Shown here one piece after another: positions 40,745 to 50,326 of a DNA stretch of 64,000 nt (positions within the stretch are counted from its first letter, which is position 1; every line of letters begins with the position of its first letter). The stretch spans positions 3,162,001 to 3,226,000 of the forward strand of contig NZ_CP108053.1 in the NCBI RefSeq assembly GCF_036173105.1. Direction: 5' to 3'. Made by a program: the position numbers and the translations under genes. This stretch comes from Streptomyces sp. NBC_00287. Lineage in GTDB: Bacteria > Actinomycetota > Actinomycetes > Streptomycetales > Streptomycetaceae. The notes beneath the pieces were generated by a model. It saw only the letters and a program-made list of their open reading frames with translations. It was not told the origin of the DNA and did not search any database.

Positions 40745-40776
40745 TGGTCCAGACCTATTGACTAAAGGTCTGGACC
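40745..40776 (+). promoter_or_regulatory. Chitinase promoter repeats, dre-like
   Basis: GGTCCAGACCT (40746-40756) and its exact complement AGGTCTGGACC (40766-40776) form an 11-bp inverted repeat, and each half is itself a near-palindrome. TGGTCCAGACCT resembles the direct repeats described in Streptomyces chitinase promoters and the DasR-responsive element. It lies 54 bp before the chitinase start. Confidence 0.72.
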
Positions 40777-40829
40777 GCGCAACTGTCATGTCTACGACAC
40801 CTCACCGCACCCCCACCGGGAGGCCTCGC

Positions 40830-41876
40830 ATGTTCCGCCGTACCCTCAGCCTGCTGGCCGCGGCACTCGCGACCGCTTGTTTCACCCAACTGCCGAGCGC
40901 CACGCCCGCCTCCGCCGCCGACACCTGCGCCGTGAAGTCGAAGCCCGCCGGAAAGGTCCTCCAGGGCTACTGGGAGAACTGGGACGGCGCCGCCAATGGC
41001 GTCCACCCGCCCTTCGGCTGGACCCCGATCACCGACTCCCGGATCGCCGCGCACGGCTACAACGTGATCAACGCGGCCTTCCCGGTCATCCGCTCCGACG
41101 GCACCGCGCTGTGGGAGGACGGCATGGACACGGGCGTGAAGGTGGCGACGCCCGCGGAGATGTGCGCGGCGAAGGCGTCGGGCCGGACGATCCTGCTCTC
41201 GATCGGCGGCGCGACGGCCGGCATCGATCTGAACTCCACCGCCGTGGCGGACCGTTTCGTGGCGACCATCGTGCCGATCCTGAAGAAGTACAACTTCGAC
41301 GGCATCGACATAGACATCGAGACGGGCCTGATCGGCAGCGGGAACATCACCCAACTCTCCACGTCCCAGGCCAACTTGATCCGCATCATCGACGGGGTGC
41401 TGGCGCAGATGCCGTCGAACTTCGGCCTGACGATGGCCCCGGAGACGGCCTATGTCACCGGCGGCAGCGTGGTCTACGGCTCGATCTGGGGCGCGTATCT
41501 GCCGATCATCAAGAAGTACGCCGACAACGGCCGCCTGTGGTGGCTGAACATGCAGTACTACAACGGCAGCATGTACGGCTGCTCCGGCGACTCCTACTCC
41601 GCCGGCACCGTCGCCGGCTTCGTGGCCCAGACGGACTGCCTCAACAAGGGCCTGGTCATTCAAGGTACGACGATCAGGGTGCCGTACGACAAGCAAGTAC
41701 CCGGCCTGCCCGCACAGTCGGGGGCGGGCGGCGGCTATATGTCACCGTCCCTGGTGGCCCAGGCCTGGCGTCACTACGGCAGCTCGCTCAAGGGCCTGAT
41801 GACCTGGTCGATCAACTGGGACGGCTCCAAGAACTGGACGTTCGGCGACAACGTCAAGGCGCTCCAGGGCCGTTGA
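40830..41876 (+). CDS. Secreted GH18 chitinase
   Basis: The 348-residue exported enzyme has a signal peptide (RRTLSLLAAALATACF, cleavage near ASAA at 30) and a single GH18 barrel without carbohydrate-binding module. The catalytic motif FDGIDIDIE places the acid at Glu164. The SIGGATAG strand and a final WSINWD are further family marks. The ATG at 40830 follows GGGAGG; the frame extends to 40758 without support. Promoter repeats suggest control by chitin-derived N-acetylglucosamine via DasR. Its end overlaps the convergent LysR gene by 23 bp. Confidence 0.92.
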   Translation: MFRRTLSLLAAALATACFTQLPSATPASAADTCAVKSKPAGKVLQGYWENWDGAANGVHPPFGWTPITDSRIAAHGYNVINAAFPVIRSDGTALWEDGMDTGVKVATPAEMCAAKASGRTILLSIGGATAGIDLNSTAVADRFVATIVPILKKYNFDGIDIDIETGLIGSGNITQLSTSQANLIRIIDGVLAQMPSNFGLTMAPETAYVTGGSVVYGSIWGAYLPIIKKYADNGRLWWLNMQYYNGSMYGCSGDSYSAGTVAGFVAQTDCLNKGLVIQGTTIRVPYDKQVPGLPAQSGAGGGYMSPSLVAQAWRHYGSSLKGLMTWSINWDGSKNWTFGDNVKALQGR

Positions 41877-42768
41877 CCGAGTTCACAGCCGGAACCCCGA
41901 GCACATCGAGCATCGCCCGTGTCGCCGGACTCGGATTGAACCGGCTCCACGCGAGCACCTCGATACGGCGCGGCCCGTCCACCACCGGGACCAGCGCCAG
42001 CTCGGGGTCGTCGGCGGCCAGCGGCCGAATGAAGGCCGAGGGCAGCAGGGCCACCCCCAGCCCGCGTGCGATCAGCCGGGTGATCAGCTCGATCACCCCG
42101 ACCTCGTACGCCACGTCCCGTGCCGACCCGGCCGCGGTGAACGCCCGGTCGGACTGGGCCCGCGCGGGCGTGCCCGGCATGAAGTCCACGAACGTCTCCC
42201 CCGCGATCTCCGGCAGCGTGACCCGTGCGGCCCCCGCGAGCCGGTGCCCGGCAGGCACCACCAGCACATGCTCGTCGTGATCGAGGACCAGCGTCTCCAC
42301 CTCGGTGGGCCGCTGATCCTCGGGCAGTCCGAGAAAGGCGATGTCCAGCTCACCGTCCCGGATCGCCGCCACCAGATCGTCGCTGCGCCCGGAGCGCAGC
42401 ATGACCCGCACCTCCGGATGCAGCCCGCGATACCGCTGCAGCAGCTCCGGTACGTCGACCGCGGCGGCCGTCACGATCACACCGACGGCGAGCCGACCGC
42501 GTACGACCCCCGCCGCAGCGGCGGCATCCGCGGCCGCGCGCTCGGCCGCCGCCAGGCACTCGCGGGCCCGCGCGACGAACGCCTCCCCGGCGCTCGTCAA
42601 CTCCACCCGCCGACTGGACCGGGCGAACAGTCTGACCCCCAACTCCCGTTCCAGACCGGCGATCCGGTGGCTCAGTGACGACTGCACCACCGAGCAGCGC
42701 TCGGCAGCGCGCGTGAAGTTACGGGTTTCGGCGACGGCCACGACGTAACGCATCTGCTGGAGATCCAC
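41854..42768 (-). CDS. LysR-family regulator
   Basis: This 304-residue regulator has an N-terminal helix-turn-helix (LQQMRYVVAVAETRNFTRAAERCSVVQSSLSHRIAGLE region, about 3-40) and a periplasmic-binding-protein-like effector domain. It is divergent from the EamA/NAD(P)-binding fusion gene with 79 bp between starts, the classic arrangement for a LysR controlling its neighbour. Confidence 0.9.
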   Translation of the reverse strand: MDLQQMRYVVAVAETRNFTRAAERCSVVQSSLSHRIAGLERELGVRLFARSSRRVELTSAGEAFVARARECLAAAERAAADAAAAAGVVRGRLAVGVIVTAAAVDVPELLQRYRGLHPEVRVMLRSGRSDDLVAAIRDGELDIAFLGLPEDQRPTEVETLVLDHDEHVLVVPAGHRLAGAARVTLPEIAGETFVDFMPGTPARAQSDRAFTAAGSARDVAYEVGVIELITRLIARGLGVALLPSAFIRPLAADDPELALVPVVDGPRRIEVLAWSRFNPSPATRAMLDVLGVPAVNSVNGPGAP

Positions 42769-42847
42769 TCATTCATCGTTTCGCTTCATGGCTGTCATGA
42801 CAAGCATGCTTTGGAGTCATGGCCGCGGCCCGCCGAGACTGCACGGC

Positions 42848-44395
42848 ATGCAGACCTCATCCGCGCAACGGGCGGCGACCGTCGCCCTGACCGCACTCGC
42901 TCCCGCGTCCTGGGGCACCACGTACGCCGTGACCACGGAGCTGCTGCCGCCCGGGCATCCGCTGTTCGCCGCGCTGCTGCGCGCCCTGCCCGCCGGGCTG
43001 CTCGCGCTGGCGTTCACCCGTGTGCTGCCGCGCGGCGACTGGTGGTGGAAGGCCGCCGTCCTCGGCACCCTCAACATCGGCGCGCTGTTCCCGCTGCTGT
43101 TCGTGGCCGCCGAACGGCTCCCCGGCGGTGTCGCCGGCACCCTCAGCGCGGTCCAGCCGCTGCTGGTCGCCGGGTTGGCCATCGCGGTGCTGCACGACCG
43201 GCCGACGGCCTGGATCTGGACGTGGGGTGTGCTCGGCGTGGTCGGTGTCGGGCTCGTGGTGCTCGGACCCGCGGCCCGGCTGGACGCGGTCGGTGTGCTC
43301 GCCGGTCTCGGCGGTACGGCGGGTATGGCGGCCGGGGTCGTCCTCACCAAGCGCTGGGGGCGGCCCTCGGGGGTCGGTCCGATGACGCTGGCCGGGTGGC
43401 AACTGACGGTCGGCGGGCTGGTATTGCTGCCGCTCACCGTCGCGTTCGAGGGTGCGCCGCCGTCGATCGACACGTCGGCCGTCGCCGGTTATCTGTGGCT
43501 CGGCAGCATGGGCGGGCTGATCTCGTTCACGCTGTGGTTCCGCGGCATCGGGAAGCTGCCGGTCGGCGCGTCCGCCCCGCTGGTGCTGCTGTCCCCGCTG
43601 GTCGCGACCGTCGTAGGCCTCGGGCTCGGCGAGACCCTGAACCCACTCCAGGCCCTCGGCTTCGCCCTGGCCCTTGCGGCTCTGCTCGCCGTGCAGTTCC
43701 CCGCCCCGAACCTGACCCGCAGAAGGAGAACGGCTTCCATGACATCAACGGATTCCAAGTCATCAGGCACGCCAGACCTGACCATCGCCGTCCTCGGCGC
43801 CACCGGCATGGTCGGCAGCCGGGTCATCACCGAGGCCACCGCACGCGGACACCAGGTGCGCGCGCTGTCCCGCAAGCCCGCCGACGAGGTCCCGAACGTG
43901 ACGCCGTACGCGGTCGACGCGAGCGACACGGACGCCTTGCGCGAGGCCCTCGCGGGCGCCGACGCCGTCGTGATCGCCCTCCGGACGGAGCCGGTCGACC
44001 AGGACTTCCTCGTCGGTGCGACCCGTGCGGTGCTGACCACCGGGATACGCGCCGTCGTGGTCGGCGGCGCGGGCGTGCTGCGCAGCCCCGGGGACCCCGC
44101 GCTGCTGGTCGCGGACAACTCGGTGTACGTGCCGGAGGAGGTGAAGCCGGTAGCCGCGGCCGGGGTGGCGCAGTTGCGGGCCTGTGAGGAAGACGCGGGC
44201 CACTGGACCTATCTCGCGCCGCCCGCCCAACTGGCCCCCGGCGAGCGCACCGGCCGCTACCGGCGAGGCACCGACACCCTGCTCACCGCCCACGACGGCC
44301 GCTCCTGGATCAGCGCCGAGGACCTGGCGGTCGCCGTACTCGACGAACTGGAAGCCCCCGGCGCCGACCACCTGATCACCGTCGTCCACCACTAG
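42848..44395 (+). CDS. EamA transporter fused in frame to an NAD(P)-binding reductase-like domain
   Basis: This single uninterrupted frame of 515 residues joins two normally separate proteins. Residues 1-297 are a ten-helix drug/metabolite exporter with two EamA repeats (ALAPASWGTTYAVTTE; MGGLISFTLWFRGIGKLP). Residues about 298-515 start STDSKSSG, then a Rossmann domain IAVLGATGMVGSRVI with a YwnB-like atypical SDR fold. An internal ATG at 43740 has AAGGAG 11 bases upstream, so the second domain may also be made separately. The transporter start is assumed at 42848; an open frame reaches 42788. Confidence 0.8.
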   Translation: MQTSSAQRAATVALTALAPASWGTTYAVTTELLPPGHPLFAALLRALPAGLLALAFTRVLPRGDWWWKAAVLGTLNIGALFPLLFVAAERLPGGVAGTLSAVQPLLVAGLAIAVLHDRPTAWIWTWGVLGVVGVGLVVLGPAARLDAVGVLAGLGGTAGMAAGVVLTKRWGRPSGVGPMTLAGWQLTVGGLVLLPLTVAFEGAPPSIDTSAVAGYLWLGSMGGLISFTLWFRGIGKLPVGASAPLVLLSPLVATVVGLGLGETLNPLQALGFALALAALLAVQFPAPNLTRRRRTASMTSTDSKSSGTPDLTIAVLGATGMVGSRVITEATARGHQVRALSRKPADEVPNVTPYAVDASDTDALREALAGADAVVIALRTEPVDQDFLVGATRAVLTTGIRAVVVGGAGVLRSPGDPALLVADNSVYVPEEVKPVAAAGVAQLRACEEDAGHWTYLAPPAQLAPGERTGRYRRGTDTLLTAHDGRSWISAEDLAVAVLDELEAPGADHLITVVHH

Positions 44396-45003
44396 CGGGC
44401 GGTGAACGCGAGCTTTGCGCCCAGCGCCACGAAGGACCCCGCGAAACTCCGTCGCAGCCAGGTCATCACGCGGGGCCGTGAGACGACCTGGCTGCGCACG
44501 GAGGCGGCGAGGACGCCGTAGAGCGCGAAGACGACAAAGGTCGCCAGCATGAACACCCCGCTGAGCGCCAGCATCCGCGGGACGGCACGCGGCCCGTCCG
44601 GGTCGACGAACTGGGGCAGGAAGGCGAAGAAGAACATCGTCAGTTTGGGGTTGAGCAGATTGATCAGCACCCCCCGCACGATCATCCGCCCCGCCGAGAC
44701 GGGCGCCGCCGTGCGCTCCACGGTGATCGCCTCCTTGTCCCGCAGCGTGGCCCAGGCCATGTACAGGAGATAGGCGACACCGGCGTACTTCAGGATCTGG
44801 AAGGCCGTGGCGCTGGCGTGCAGCAGGGCGGCGACCCCGGTGATCGTGGCCACCATGTGCGGCACGATCCCGAGGGCGCAGGCGAAGGCGGCCACGACAC
44901 TGGCCCGCCGCCCGTGCGAGAGCCCCGCCGCGAGGGTGTAGACGACGCCGGTACCGGGAGTGGCGACCACGACCAGGGTGGTCAGCAAGAACGCGATGCT
45001 CAT
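44392..45003 (-). CDS. LysE-family translocator
   Basis: The 203-residue membrane protein has about six hydrophobic helices, the N-terminal ATPGTGVVYTLAAGLSHGRR loop that marks LysE/RhtB exporters, and the LNPKLTMFFFAFLPQFVDP motif. It probably exports an amino acid or derivative. Its end overlaps the preceding convergent gene by 4 bp. Confidence 0.9.
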   Translation of the reverse strand: MSIAFLLTTLVVVATPGTGVVYTLAAGLSHGRRASVVAAFACALGIVPHMVATITGVAALLHASATAFQILKYAGVAYLLYMAWATLRDKEAITVERTAAPVSAGRMIVRGVLINLLNPKLTMFFFAFLPQFVDPDGPRAVPRMLALSGVFMLATFVVFALYGVLAASVRSQVVSRPRVMTWLRRSFAGSFVALGAKLAFTAR

Positions 45004-45057
45004 GCCGCCACCCTGGCCCGGCCGCCGGACCGGTTACAGGACCAATCGAGCGGCCGG

Positions 45058-45951
45058 TTACCGGACCACTGCCGCCAGATCCACCACCTGGTACCGCTGC
45101 GGGAAGGAACCGGTGGAGGTCGCCGCGCCGGTGAGCAGGTCGATCCGGAAGGCGCGTGCACCCGTCACCGCGTAACCGGTGTTGGTGCCGCTGATGTCGA
45201 ACCCGGAGTCGGACGGCAGATCGACACCCAGCTGCCCGGTCGGCGCGAGATTGCCCGCGTTGGCCGGGGACTGGACGGAGACGCGGTCCTGGGCGGTGTC
45301 GAGGTCGAAGAGGGTGGTGGCCGTCGCCGCGCTCAGGTCGTTGTTCGTGTACGCCGCTGCCGTCACGCCCGTCGCCGTCGTGCCGGTCGTCGCGGGCGGC
45401 ACCGGCGGGTTGGTGAGCGTGCCGTCGACCGCAGTGCCGCCGGCGGCGGGCGCGCCCGCGGGGTCGTCGATGTTGTGCCGGAGGTTCTGGCCGGTGTCGC
45501 TGATCACGCGGAGCCGGTTGGCGGCCGGGTTGAAGTCGACGCCGAAGGAGCTGCCCTGAAGGGCGACGCCGAGCTGCGAGACCTTGGTCGCCCTGGCGCC
45601 GATCTCACGGATCGTGTAGATCCCGCCCCGGTCGCCGACGCCGTACAGCTTGCCGTTCTGGACGCGGTAGTCGATGCCGACGAGCTCGGTGTCGCCCTTG
45701 AGCCCGCCGACCTTGCCGAGCGGCAGGACGCTGCCGGGCCGGTCGAGACGGAAGCTGACGAGGCGCTGGTCGGCGGTGAGACCCACCGCGCGGAGCCGCT
45801 CGCCCGCGGCGCGGGAGACCCCGGCGGCGGAACCGGCCTGCGTGGAGAGACCCGACCCGGCCCGCTCCCCGCCGTCGCTCGCCGCGACATACCCGATGGA
45901 ACCGACGGCCAGGGCCAGGACGGCCGAGCCGATGACTGCTTGCTTGCGCAT
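45058..45951 (-). CDS. Secreted DUF4394 protein
   Basis: The 297-residue exported protein starts with a signal peptide (MRKQAVIGSAVLALAVGSIGY). DUF4394 beta-propeller-like repeats follow, such as LVGIDYRVQNGKLYGVGDRG, VDFNPAANRLRVISDTGQN and GYAVTGARAFRIDLLTGAAT. Proteins of this family are secreted and of unknown role. GGGGG lies just upstream of the ATG at 45951. Confidence 0.85.
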   Translation of the reverse strand: MRKQAVIGSAVLALAVGSIGYVAASDGGERAGSGLSTQAGSAAGVSRAAGERLRAVGLTADQRLVSFRLDRPGSVLPLGKVGGLKGDTELVGIDYRVQNGKLYGVGDRGGIYTIREIGARATKVSQLGVALQGSSFGVDFNPAANRLRVISDTGQNLRHNIDDPAGAPAAGGTAVDGTLTNPPVPPATTGTTATGVTAAAYTNNDLSAATATTLFDLDTAQDRVSVQSPANAGNLAPTGQLGVDLPSDSGFDISGTNTGYAVTGARAFRIDLLTGAATSTGSFPQRYQVVDLAAVVR

Positions 45952-46032
45952 GGTGCCCCCGTAAAGGACGCGTGGCCCCCTGTGGGCCGCGCACAACCTC
46001 CCCTTCGGAGCCGGATGCGCCCGGGATGGGCG

Positions 46033-46072
46033 AAACCCCGGTTCCGTTACGTCTGTTACGGAACCGGGGTTT
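46033..46072. terminator. glyS terminator, 15-bp perfect stem
   Basis: The arms AAACCCCGGTTCCGT (46033-46047) and its complement (46058-46072) with a 10-base loop start 18 bp after the glyS stop. T- and A-tracts at both edges make it look intrinsic and usable from either side. Confidence 0.85.
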
Positions 46073-46089
46073 TCGTATGCCCTTGGTGA

Positions 46090-47472
46090 CTAGGCGCCGA
46101 TCAGACGCGCGGCCAGGTAGCCCTCGATCTGGTCGAGAGACACCCGCTCCTGCTTCATCGAGTCGCGCTCGCGGACGGTGACCGCGTTGTCGTCCAGGGT
46201 GTCGAAGTCGACCGTCACGCAGTACGGCGTACCGATCTCGTCCTGGCGGCGGTAGCGGCGGCCGATGGCGCCGGCGTCGTCGAACTCGATGTTCCAGTTC
46301 TGCCGCAGCGCCTGGGCGAGGCCCTTGGCCTTCGGGGAGAGCTCGGCGTTGCGGGAGAGCGGGAGCACCGCGACCTTCACCGGCGCCAGGCGGTGGTCCA
46401 GGCGCAGCACCGTGCGCTTCTCCAGCTTACCCTTGGCGTTCGGAGCCTCGTCCTCGATGTACGCGTCCAGCAGGAACGCCAGCATCGCGCGGCCGACACC
46501 GGCGGCCGGCTCGATGACGTACGGCGTCCAGCGCTCGCCGGCCTCCTGGTCGAAGTAGGAGAGGTCCTGGCCGGAGGCCTTGGAGTGCGCGCCGAGGTCG
46601 TAGTCGGTGCGGTTGGCGACACCCTCCAGCTCGCCCCACTCATTGCCGCCGAACTGGAAGCGGTACTCGATGTCAGCGGTGCGCTTGGAGTAGTGGGAGA
46701 GCTTCTCCTTCGGGTGCTCGAACCACCGCATGTTCTCCTCGCGCAGGCCCAGGCCGGTGTACCAGTTCCAGCGCTGCTCCATCCAGTACTCCTGCCACTT
46801 CTCGTCCTCGCCCGGCTTGACGAAGAACTCCATCTCCATCTGCTCGAACTCACGGGTGCGGAAGATGAAGTTGCCGGGCGTGATCTCGTTGCGGAAGGAC
46901 TTGCCCATCTGCGCGATGCCGAACGGCGGCTTCTTGCGCGAGGCGATGTGCACCTGGGCGAAGTTGGTGAAGATGCCCTGGGCGGTCTCCGGGCGGAGGT
47001 ATGCGACCGAGCCGCTGTCCTGGGTCGGGCCGAGGTGGGTGGAGAGAAGCCCCGAGAACTGCTTCGGCTCGGTGAACTGGCCCTTGTTGCCGCAGTTGGG
47101 GCAGTTGATGTCCGCGAGGCCGTTCTCCGGGAGGCGCTTGTGCTTGGCCTCGTAGGCCTCCTCCAGGTGGTCGGCGCGGTACCGCTTGTGACAGGAGGTG
47201 CACTCCGTCAGCGGGTCCGTGAAGGTGGCGACATGGCCGGAGGCGACCCAGACCTCGGGGGCCAGGATCACGGACGAGTCGATACCGACGACGTCCTCGC
47301 GCGACGTCACCATGTAGCGCCACCACTGGCGCTTGAGGTTCTCCTTGAGCTCGACACCCAGCGGCCCGTAGTCCCAGGCGGCCTTCTGACCGCCGTAGAT
47401 CTCACTACAAGGGAAAACGAAGCCACGGCGCTTGCTCAGGCTGACGATGGTGTCGATCTTGTCGGCGGCCAC
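46090..47472 (-). CDS. glyS: Glycyl-tRNA synthetase (alpha2 type)
   Basis: The 460-residue class II synthetase charges tRNA-Gly. It shows [18 protein letters not shown] at the start, zinc-type [11 protein letters not shown] and NCPNCGNKG, motif 2 around [10 protein letters not shown] and the [11 protein letters not shown] active-site strand, plus motif 3 [17 protein letters not shown]. The anticodon-binding domain contains [12 protein letters not shown]. The start is a GTG at 47472. It diverges from the zinc-uptake operon. Confidence 0.96.
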   Translation of the reverse strand: MAADKIDTIVSLSKRRGFVFPCSEIYGGQKAAWDYGPLGVELKENLKRQWWRYMVTSREDVVGIDSSVILAPEVWVASGHVATFTDPLTECTSCHKRYRADHLEEAYEAKHKRLPENGLADINCPNCGNKGQFTEPKQFSGLLSTHLGPTQDSGSVAYLRPETAQGIFTNFAQVHIASRKKPPFGIAQMGKSFRNEITPGNFIFRTREFEQMEMEFFVKPGEDEKWQEYWMEQRWNWYTGLGLREENMRWFEHPKEKLSHYSKRTADIEYRFQFGGNEWGELEGVANRTDYDLGAHSKASGQDLSYFDQEAGERWTPYVIEPAAGVGRAMLAFLLDAYIEDEAPNAKGKLEKRTVLRLDHRLAPVKVAVLPLSRNAELSPKAKGLAQALRQNWNIEFDDAGAIGRRYRRQDEIGTPYCVTVDFDTLDDNAVTVRERDSMKQERVSLDQIEGYLAARLIGA

Positions 47473-47579
47473 GGTGCTCTCTTCATTACGAATGGACGGC
47501 AGCGAATGCCTCAGCGTACCGGCGGGTGCTCCCCCTCAATCAAATCGGTTGCCCTCTGTGGACAGGTGCTCACGCTTGT

Positions 47580-47616
47580 TGACAATGGTTTCCATCTTTG
47601 GTGAAAATGAGAGTCA
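47580..47616 (+). promoter_or_regulatory. Two Zur boxes upstream of znuA
   Basis: TGACAATGGTTTCCA (47580-47594) and TGAAAATGAGAGTCA (47602-47616) each match 12 of 15 bases of the Streptomyces Zur consensus TGAAAATGATTTTCA. Two boxes 22 bp apart, the second touching the znuA start region, fit tight zinc-dependent repression by the Zur protein encoded three genes downstream. Confidence 0.8.
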
Positions 47617-48578
47617 TGAACGTACGACGACAGCACATATCCGGGATCGCGGTCGCGGCGGCCACCGCCCTCGCTCTCGGAACTCTCTCCGCCTGCTCCT
47701 CCGACAGCGCGGCCGCAGGCAATACGGAGAAGTTCGACGTCGTTGCGTCGTTCTACCCGATGGCCTTCCTCGCCGAGCAGATCGGCGGCGACCACGTCAG
47801 CGTCACCAGCCTCACCGAGCCCGGCCAGGAGCCGCACGACCTGGAGATCAGCGCCAAGCAGACCGCGCAGCTCCAGGAGTCCGACGCGGCCCTCTACCTC
47901 AAGGGCCTGCAGCCCTCCGTCGACGAGGCGATCTCCCAGTCCGACGTCAAGACGAAGATCGACGCCGCCACGCTGACCTCCCTCGAGGACCACGGCAGCC
48001 TGGAGGACAGCCACGGGCACGAGGGCGAGGAGGGCCACTCCGAGGAGCAGGAGCACGCCCTCGACCCGCACATCTGGCTCGACCCCGTGAAGTACGGCGA
48101 GGTCGCCGAGGGCGTCGCCAAGGCCTTCGAGAAGGCCGACCCGGACCACGCCGCGGACTACAAGAAGAACGCCGACGCGCTGGTCAAGAAGCTCGACGAC
48201 CTCAACACACAGTTCGAGGACGGCCTGAAGAACACGGACACCAAGGTCTTCTTCACCAACCACGCGGCCTTCGGCTACCTCGCCGAGCGCTACGGCCTGA
48301 CCATGGAGGCCATCTCCGGCCTCGACCCGGAGAGCGAGCCCAGCCCGGCCCGGATCAAGGAGCTCCAGGAGGAGGCCAAGGCCGACGGCGTCACCACCGT
48401 CTTCTACGAGACACTGGTCTCCGACGAGACCGCGCAGACCCTCGCCGACGACGCGGGCCTGAAGACGGACGTCCTCGACCCGCTCGAGGGCATCACCGAC
48501 AAGTCCAAGGGCGACGACTACTTCGAGGTCATGGAGGCCAACCTGACGGCCCTCAAGACGGCCCTGGGAGCCAAGTGA
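47607..48578 (+). CDS. znuA: Zinc ABC transporter substrate-binding lipoprotein
   Basis: The 323-residue cluster A-I binding protein has a lipobox signal (ALGTLSAC) and the metal-site motif EPGQEPHDLEISAKQ. A His/Glu-rich charged loop (HGHEGEEGHSEEQEH) typical of zinc carriers precedes DPHIWLDPVKYGEVA. Later ligands lie in FFTNHAAFGYLAERYG and ETLVSDETAQTLAD. The start codon is not certain: ATG at 47607 or 47616, both within the second Zur box; no classic ribosome site is seen. It heads znuA-znuC-znuB-zur. Confidence 0.92.
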   Translation: MRVMNVRRQHISGIAVAAATALALGTLSACSSDSAAAGNTEKFDVVASFYPMAFLAEQIGGDHVSVTSLTEPGQEPHDLEISAKQTAQLQESDAALYLKGLQPSVDEAISQSDVKTKIDAATLTSLEDHGSLEDSHGHEGEEGHSEEQEHALDPHIWLDPVKYGEVAEGVAKAFEKADPDHAADYKKNADALVKKLDDLNTQFEDGLKNTDTKVFFTNHAAFGYLAERYGLTMEAISGLDPESEPSPARIKELQEEAKADGVTTVFYETLVSDETAQTLADDAGLKTDVLDPLEGITDKSKGDDYFEVMEANLTALKTALGAK

Positions 48579-48597
48579 TCAACGTACGGAGGACGGC

Positions 48598-49365
48598 ATG
48601 ACCGAGCCCGTCATATCCCTGCGCGGCATCCGCGCCGAGCTGGGCTCGCGGCCCGTCCTGCGCGGAATCGACCTCACCGTGGCACGCGGTGAGGTCGTCG
48701 CGCTGCTCGGCGCCAACGGCTCCGGCAAGTCGACCGCCGTGCGCACGATCATCGGCCAGGTGCCGGTCAGCGCCGGCGAGATCGAGCTGTTCGGCACCCC
48801 GCGCCGCCGCTTCGGCGACTGGCACCGCCTCGGCTACGTCCCGCAGCGCACCACGGCCGCGGGCGGCGTCCCGGCCACGGTGACCGAGGTCGTCTCCTCC
48901 GGCCGCCTGTCCCGAGCCCGCTTCGGCCTGCTGCGCAAGGCGGACCGCGAGGCGGTGCGCCGGGCTCTGGAGCTGGTGGGCATGCAGGACCGTGCGAAGG
49001 ACTCCGTGGACGCGCTGTCCGGGGGCCAGCACCATCGGGTGCTCATAGCCCGCGCCCTCGCCTCGGAGCCCGAGCTGCTGATCATGGACGAGCCGATGGC
49101 GGGCGTAGACCTGGCGAGCCAGGAGGTGCTCGCGCAGACGCTCACGGAGCAGGTCGCGGCCGGTACGACGGTCCTGCTCGTGCTGCACGAACTGGGCCCC
49201 CTGGAGCCCCTGATCGACCGCGCGATCGTCCTGCGCGACGGCTGTGTGCTGCACGACGGCCCGCCCCCGAAGGCCGTCGGCCAGCACGCGCTGCCCGGCC
49301 ACGACCACGTACACCCGCACGCGGCCCACGACGCCGAACCGATCCGGACAGGCCTGCTGAGCTGA
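48598..49365 (+). CDS. znuC: Zinc ABC transporter ATP-binding protein
   Basis: The 255-residue ATPase has Walker A GANGSGKST, Q-loop YVPQRTT, signature LSGGQHHR, Walker B LLIMDEP and the switch His in LVLHELG. A His-rich tail (HDHVHPHAAHD) is fitting for a metal system. It begins 19 bp after znuA, and its stop overlaps the znuB start (TGATG). Confidence 0.94.
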   Translation: MTEPVISLRGIRAELGSRPVLRGIDLTVARGEVVALLGANGSGKSTAVRTIIGQVPVSAGEIELFGTPRRRFGDWHRLGYVPQRTTAAGGVPATVTEVVSSGRLSRARFGLLRKADREAVRRALELVGMQDRAKDSVDALSGGQHHRVLIARALASEPELLIMDEPMAGVDLASQEVLAQTLTEQVAAGTTVLLVLHELGPLEPLIDRAIVLRDGCVLHDGPPPKAVGQHALPGHDHVHPHAAHDAEPIRTGLLS

Positions 49366-50267
49366 TGGACTTCCTGAACTACGACTTCATGCAGCGGGCC
49401 CTGCTCGCCGCCGTCCTGGTCGGCATCACGGCCCCCGCGGTCGGCATCTACCTGGTCCAGCGCCGCCAGGCCCTGATGGGCGACGGCATCGGCCATGTCG
49501 CGATGACCGGCGTCGGCCTCGGCTTCCTGCTCTCCTGGTCCCCGGTGTGGATGGCGACCCTCGTCTCCGTACTCGGCGCGGTCCTCATGGAGCTGATCCG
49601 CTGGTACGGCAAGACCCGCGGCGACATCGCCCTCGCCATGCTCTTCTACGGCGGTATGGCCGGCGGCGTGATGTTCATCAACCTCGCGCCGACGGGCTCC
49701 AACGCGAACCTCACGTCGTACCTCTTCGGCTCCCTGTCCACGGTGAGCGAGTCGGACGTCACGGCGATCTGCATCCTGGCGGCCTTCGTGGTGCTGGTCA
49801 CCGTCGGACTGCGCCGCCAGCTGTTCGCGGTGAGCCAGGACGAGGAGTTCGCGCGGGTCACGGGCCTGCCGGTGCGCGCCCTGAACCTGCTGACGGCGAT
49901 CACCGCGGCCGTCACCGTCACCGTCGCGATGCGGGTCGTCGGCCTGCTGCTGGTGTCGGCGCTGATGGTGGTCCCGGTGGCCGCCGCCCAGCAGCTCAGC
50001 CGCAGCTTCGCCGCCACCTTCGCCATCGCGGTGGCCATCGGCGTGACCGTGACGATCAGCGGCACGGTCACCTCGTACTACCAGGACGTGCCGCCTGGCG
50101 CGACAATCGTGCTGCTGACCATCGGGGCGTTCATCCTGCTGACGGTGGTTGCCGCACCGCTCGCGCGGCACCGCGCGCGGGCACTCGCCGCCGCTCAGGA
50201 TGCCGGGGACCCGGCGGAGTGTGTGATTCCGTCTACTCGGGGCAGCGGCGGAAAGGTCGGCGTCTGA
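49365..50267 (+). CDS. znuB: Zinc ABC transporter permease
   Basis: This 300-residue ABC-3 family permease has eight or nine hydrophobic helices. The GIYLVQRRQALMGDGIGHVAM loop and the conserved LLLVSALMVVPVAAAQ segment identify metal-type permeases. The product is the membrane channel of the ZnuABC importer. Translation is coupled to znuC. Confidence 0.94.
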   Translation: MDFLNYDFMQRALLAAVLVGITAPAVGIYLVQRRQALMGDGIGHVAMTGVGLGFLLSWSPVWMATLVSVLGAVLMELIRWYGKTRGDIALAMLFYGGMAGGVMFINLAPTGSNANLTSYLFGSLSTVSESDVTAICILAAFVVLVTVGLRRQLFAVSQDEEFARVTGLPVRALNLLTAITAAVTVTVAMRVVGLLLVSALMVVPVAAAQQLSRSFAATFAIAVAIGVTVTISGTVTSYYQDVPPGATIVLLTIGAFILLTVVAAPLARHRARALAAAQDAGDPAECVIPSTRGSGGKVGV

Positions 50268-50326
50268 CCGCGCCGACCGTCCGGGCTGGCACAATGGCCC
50301 GGCAGGCAGACCTGAGGAGGCACCCC

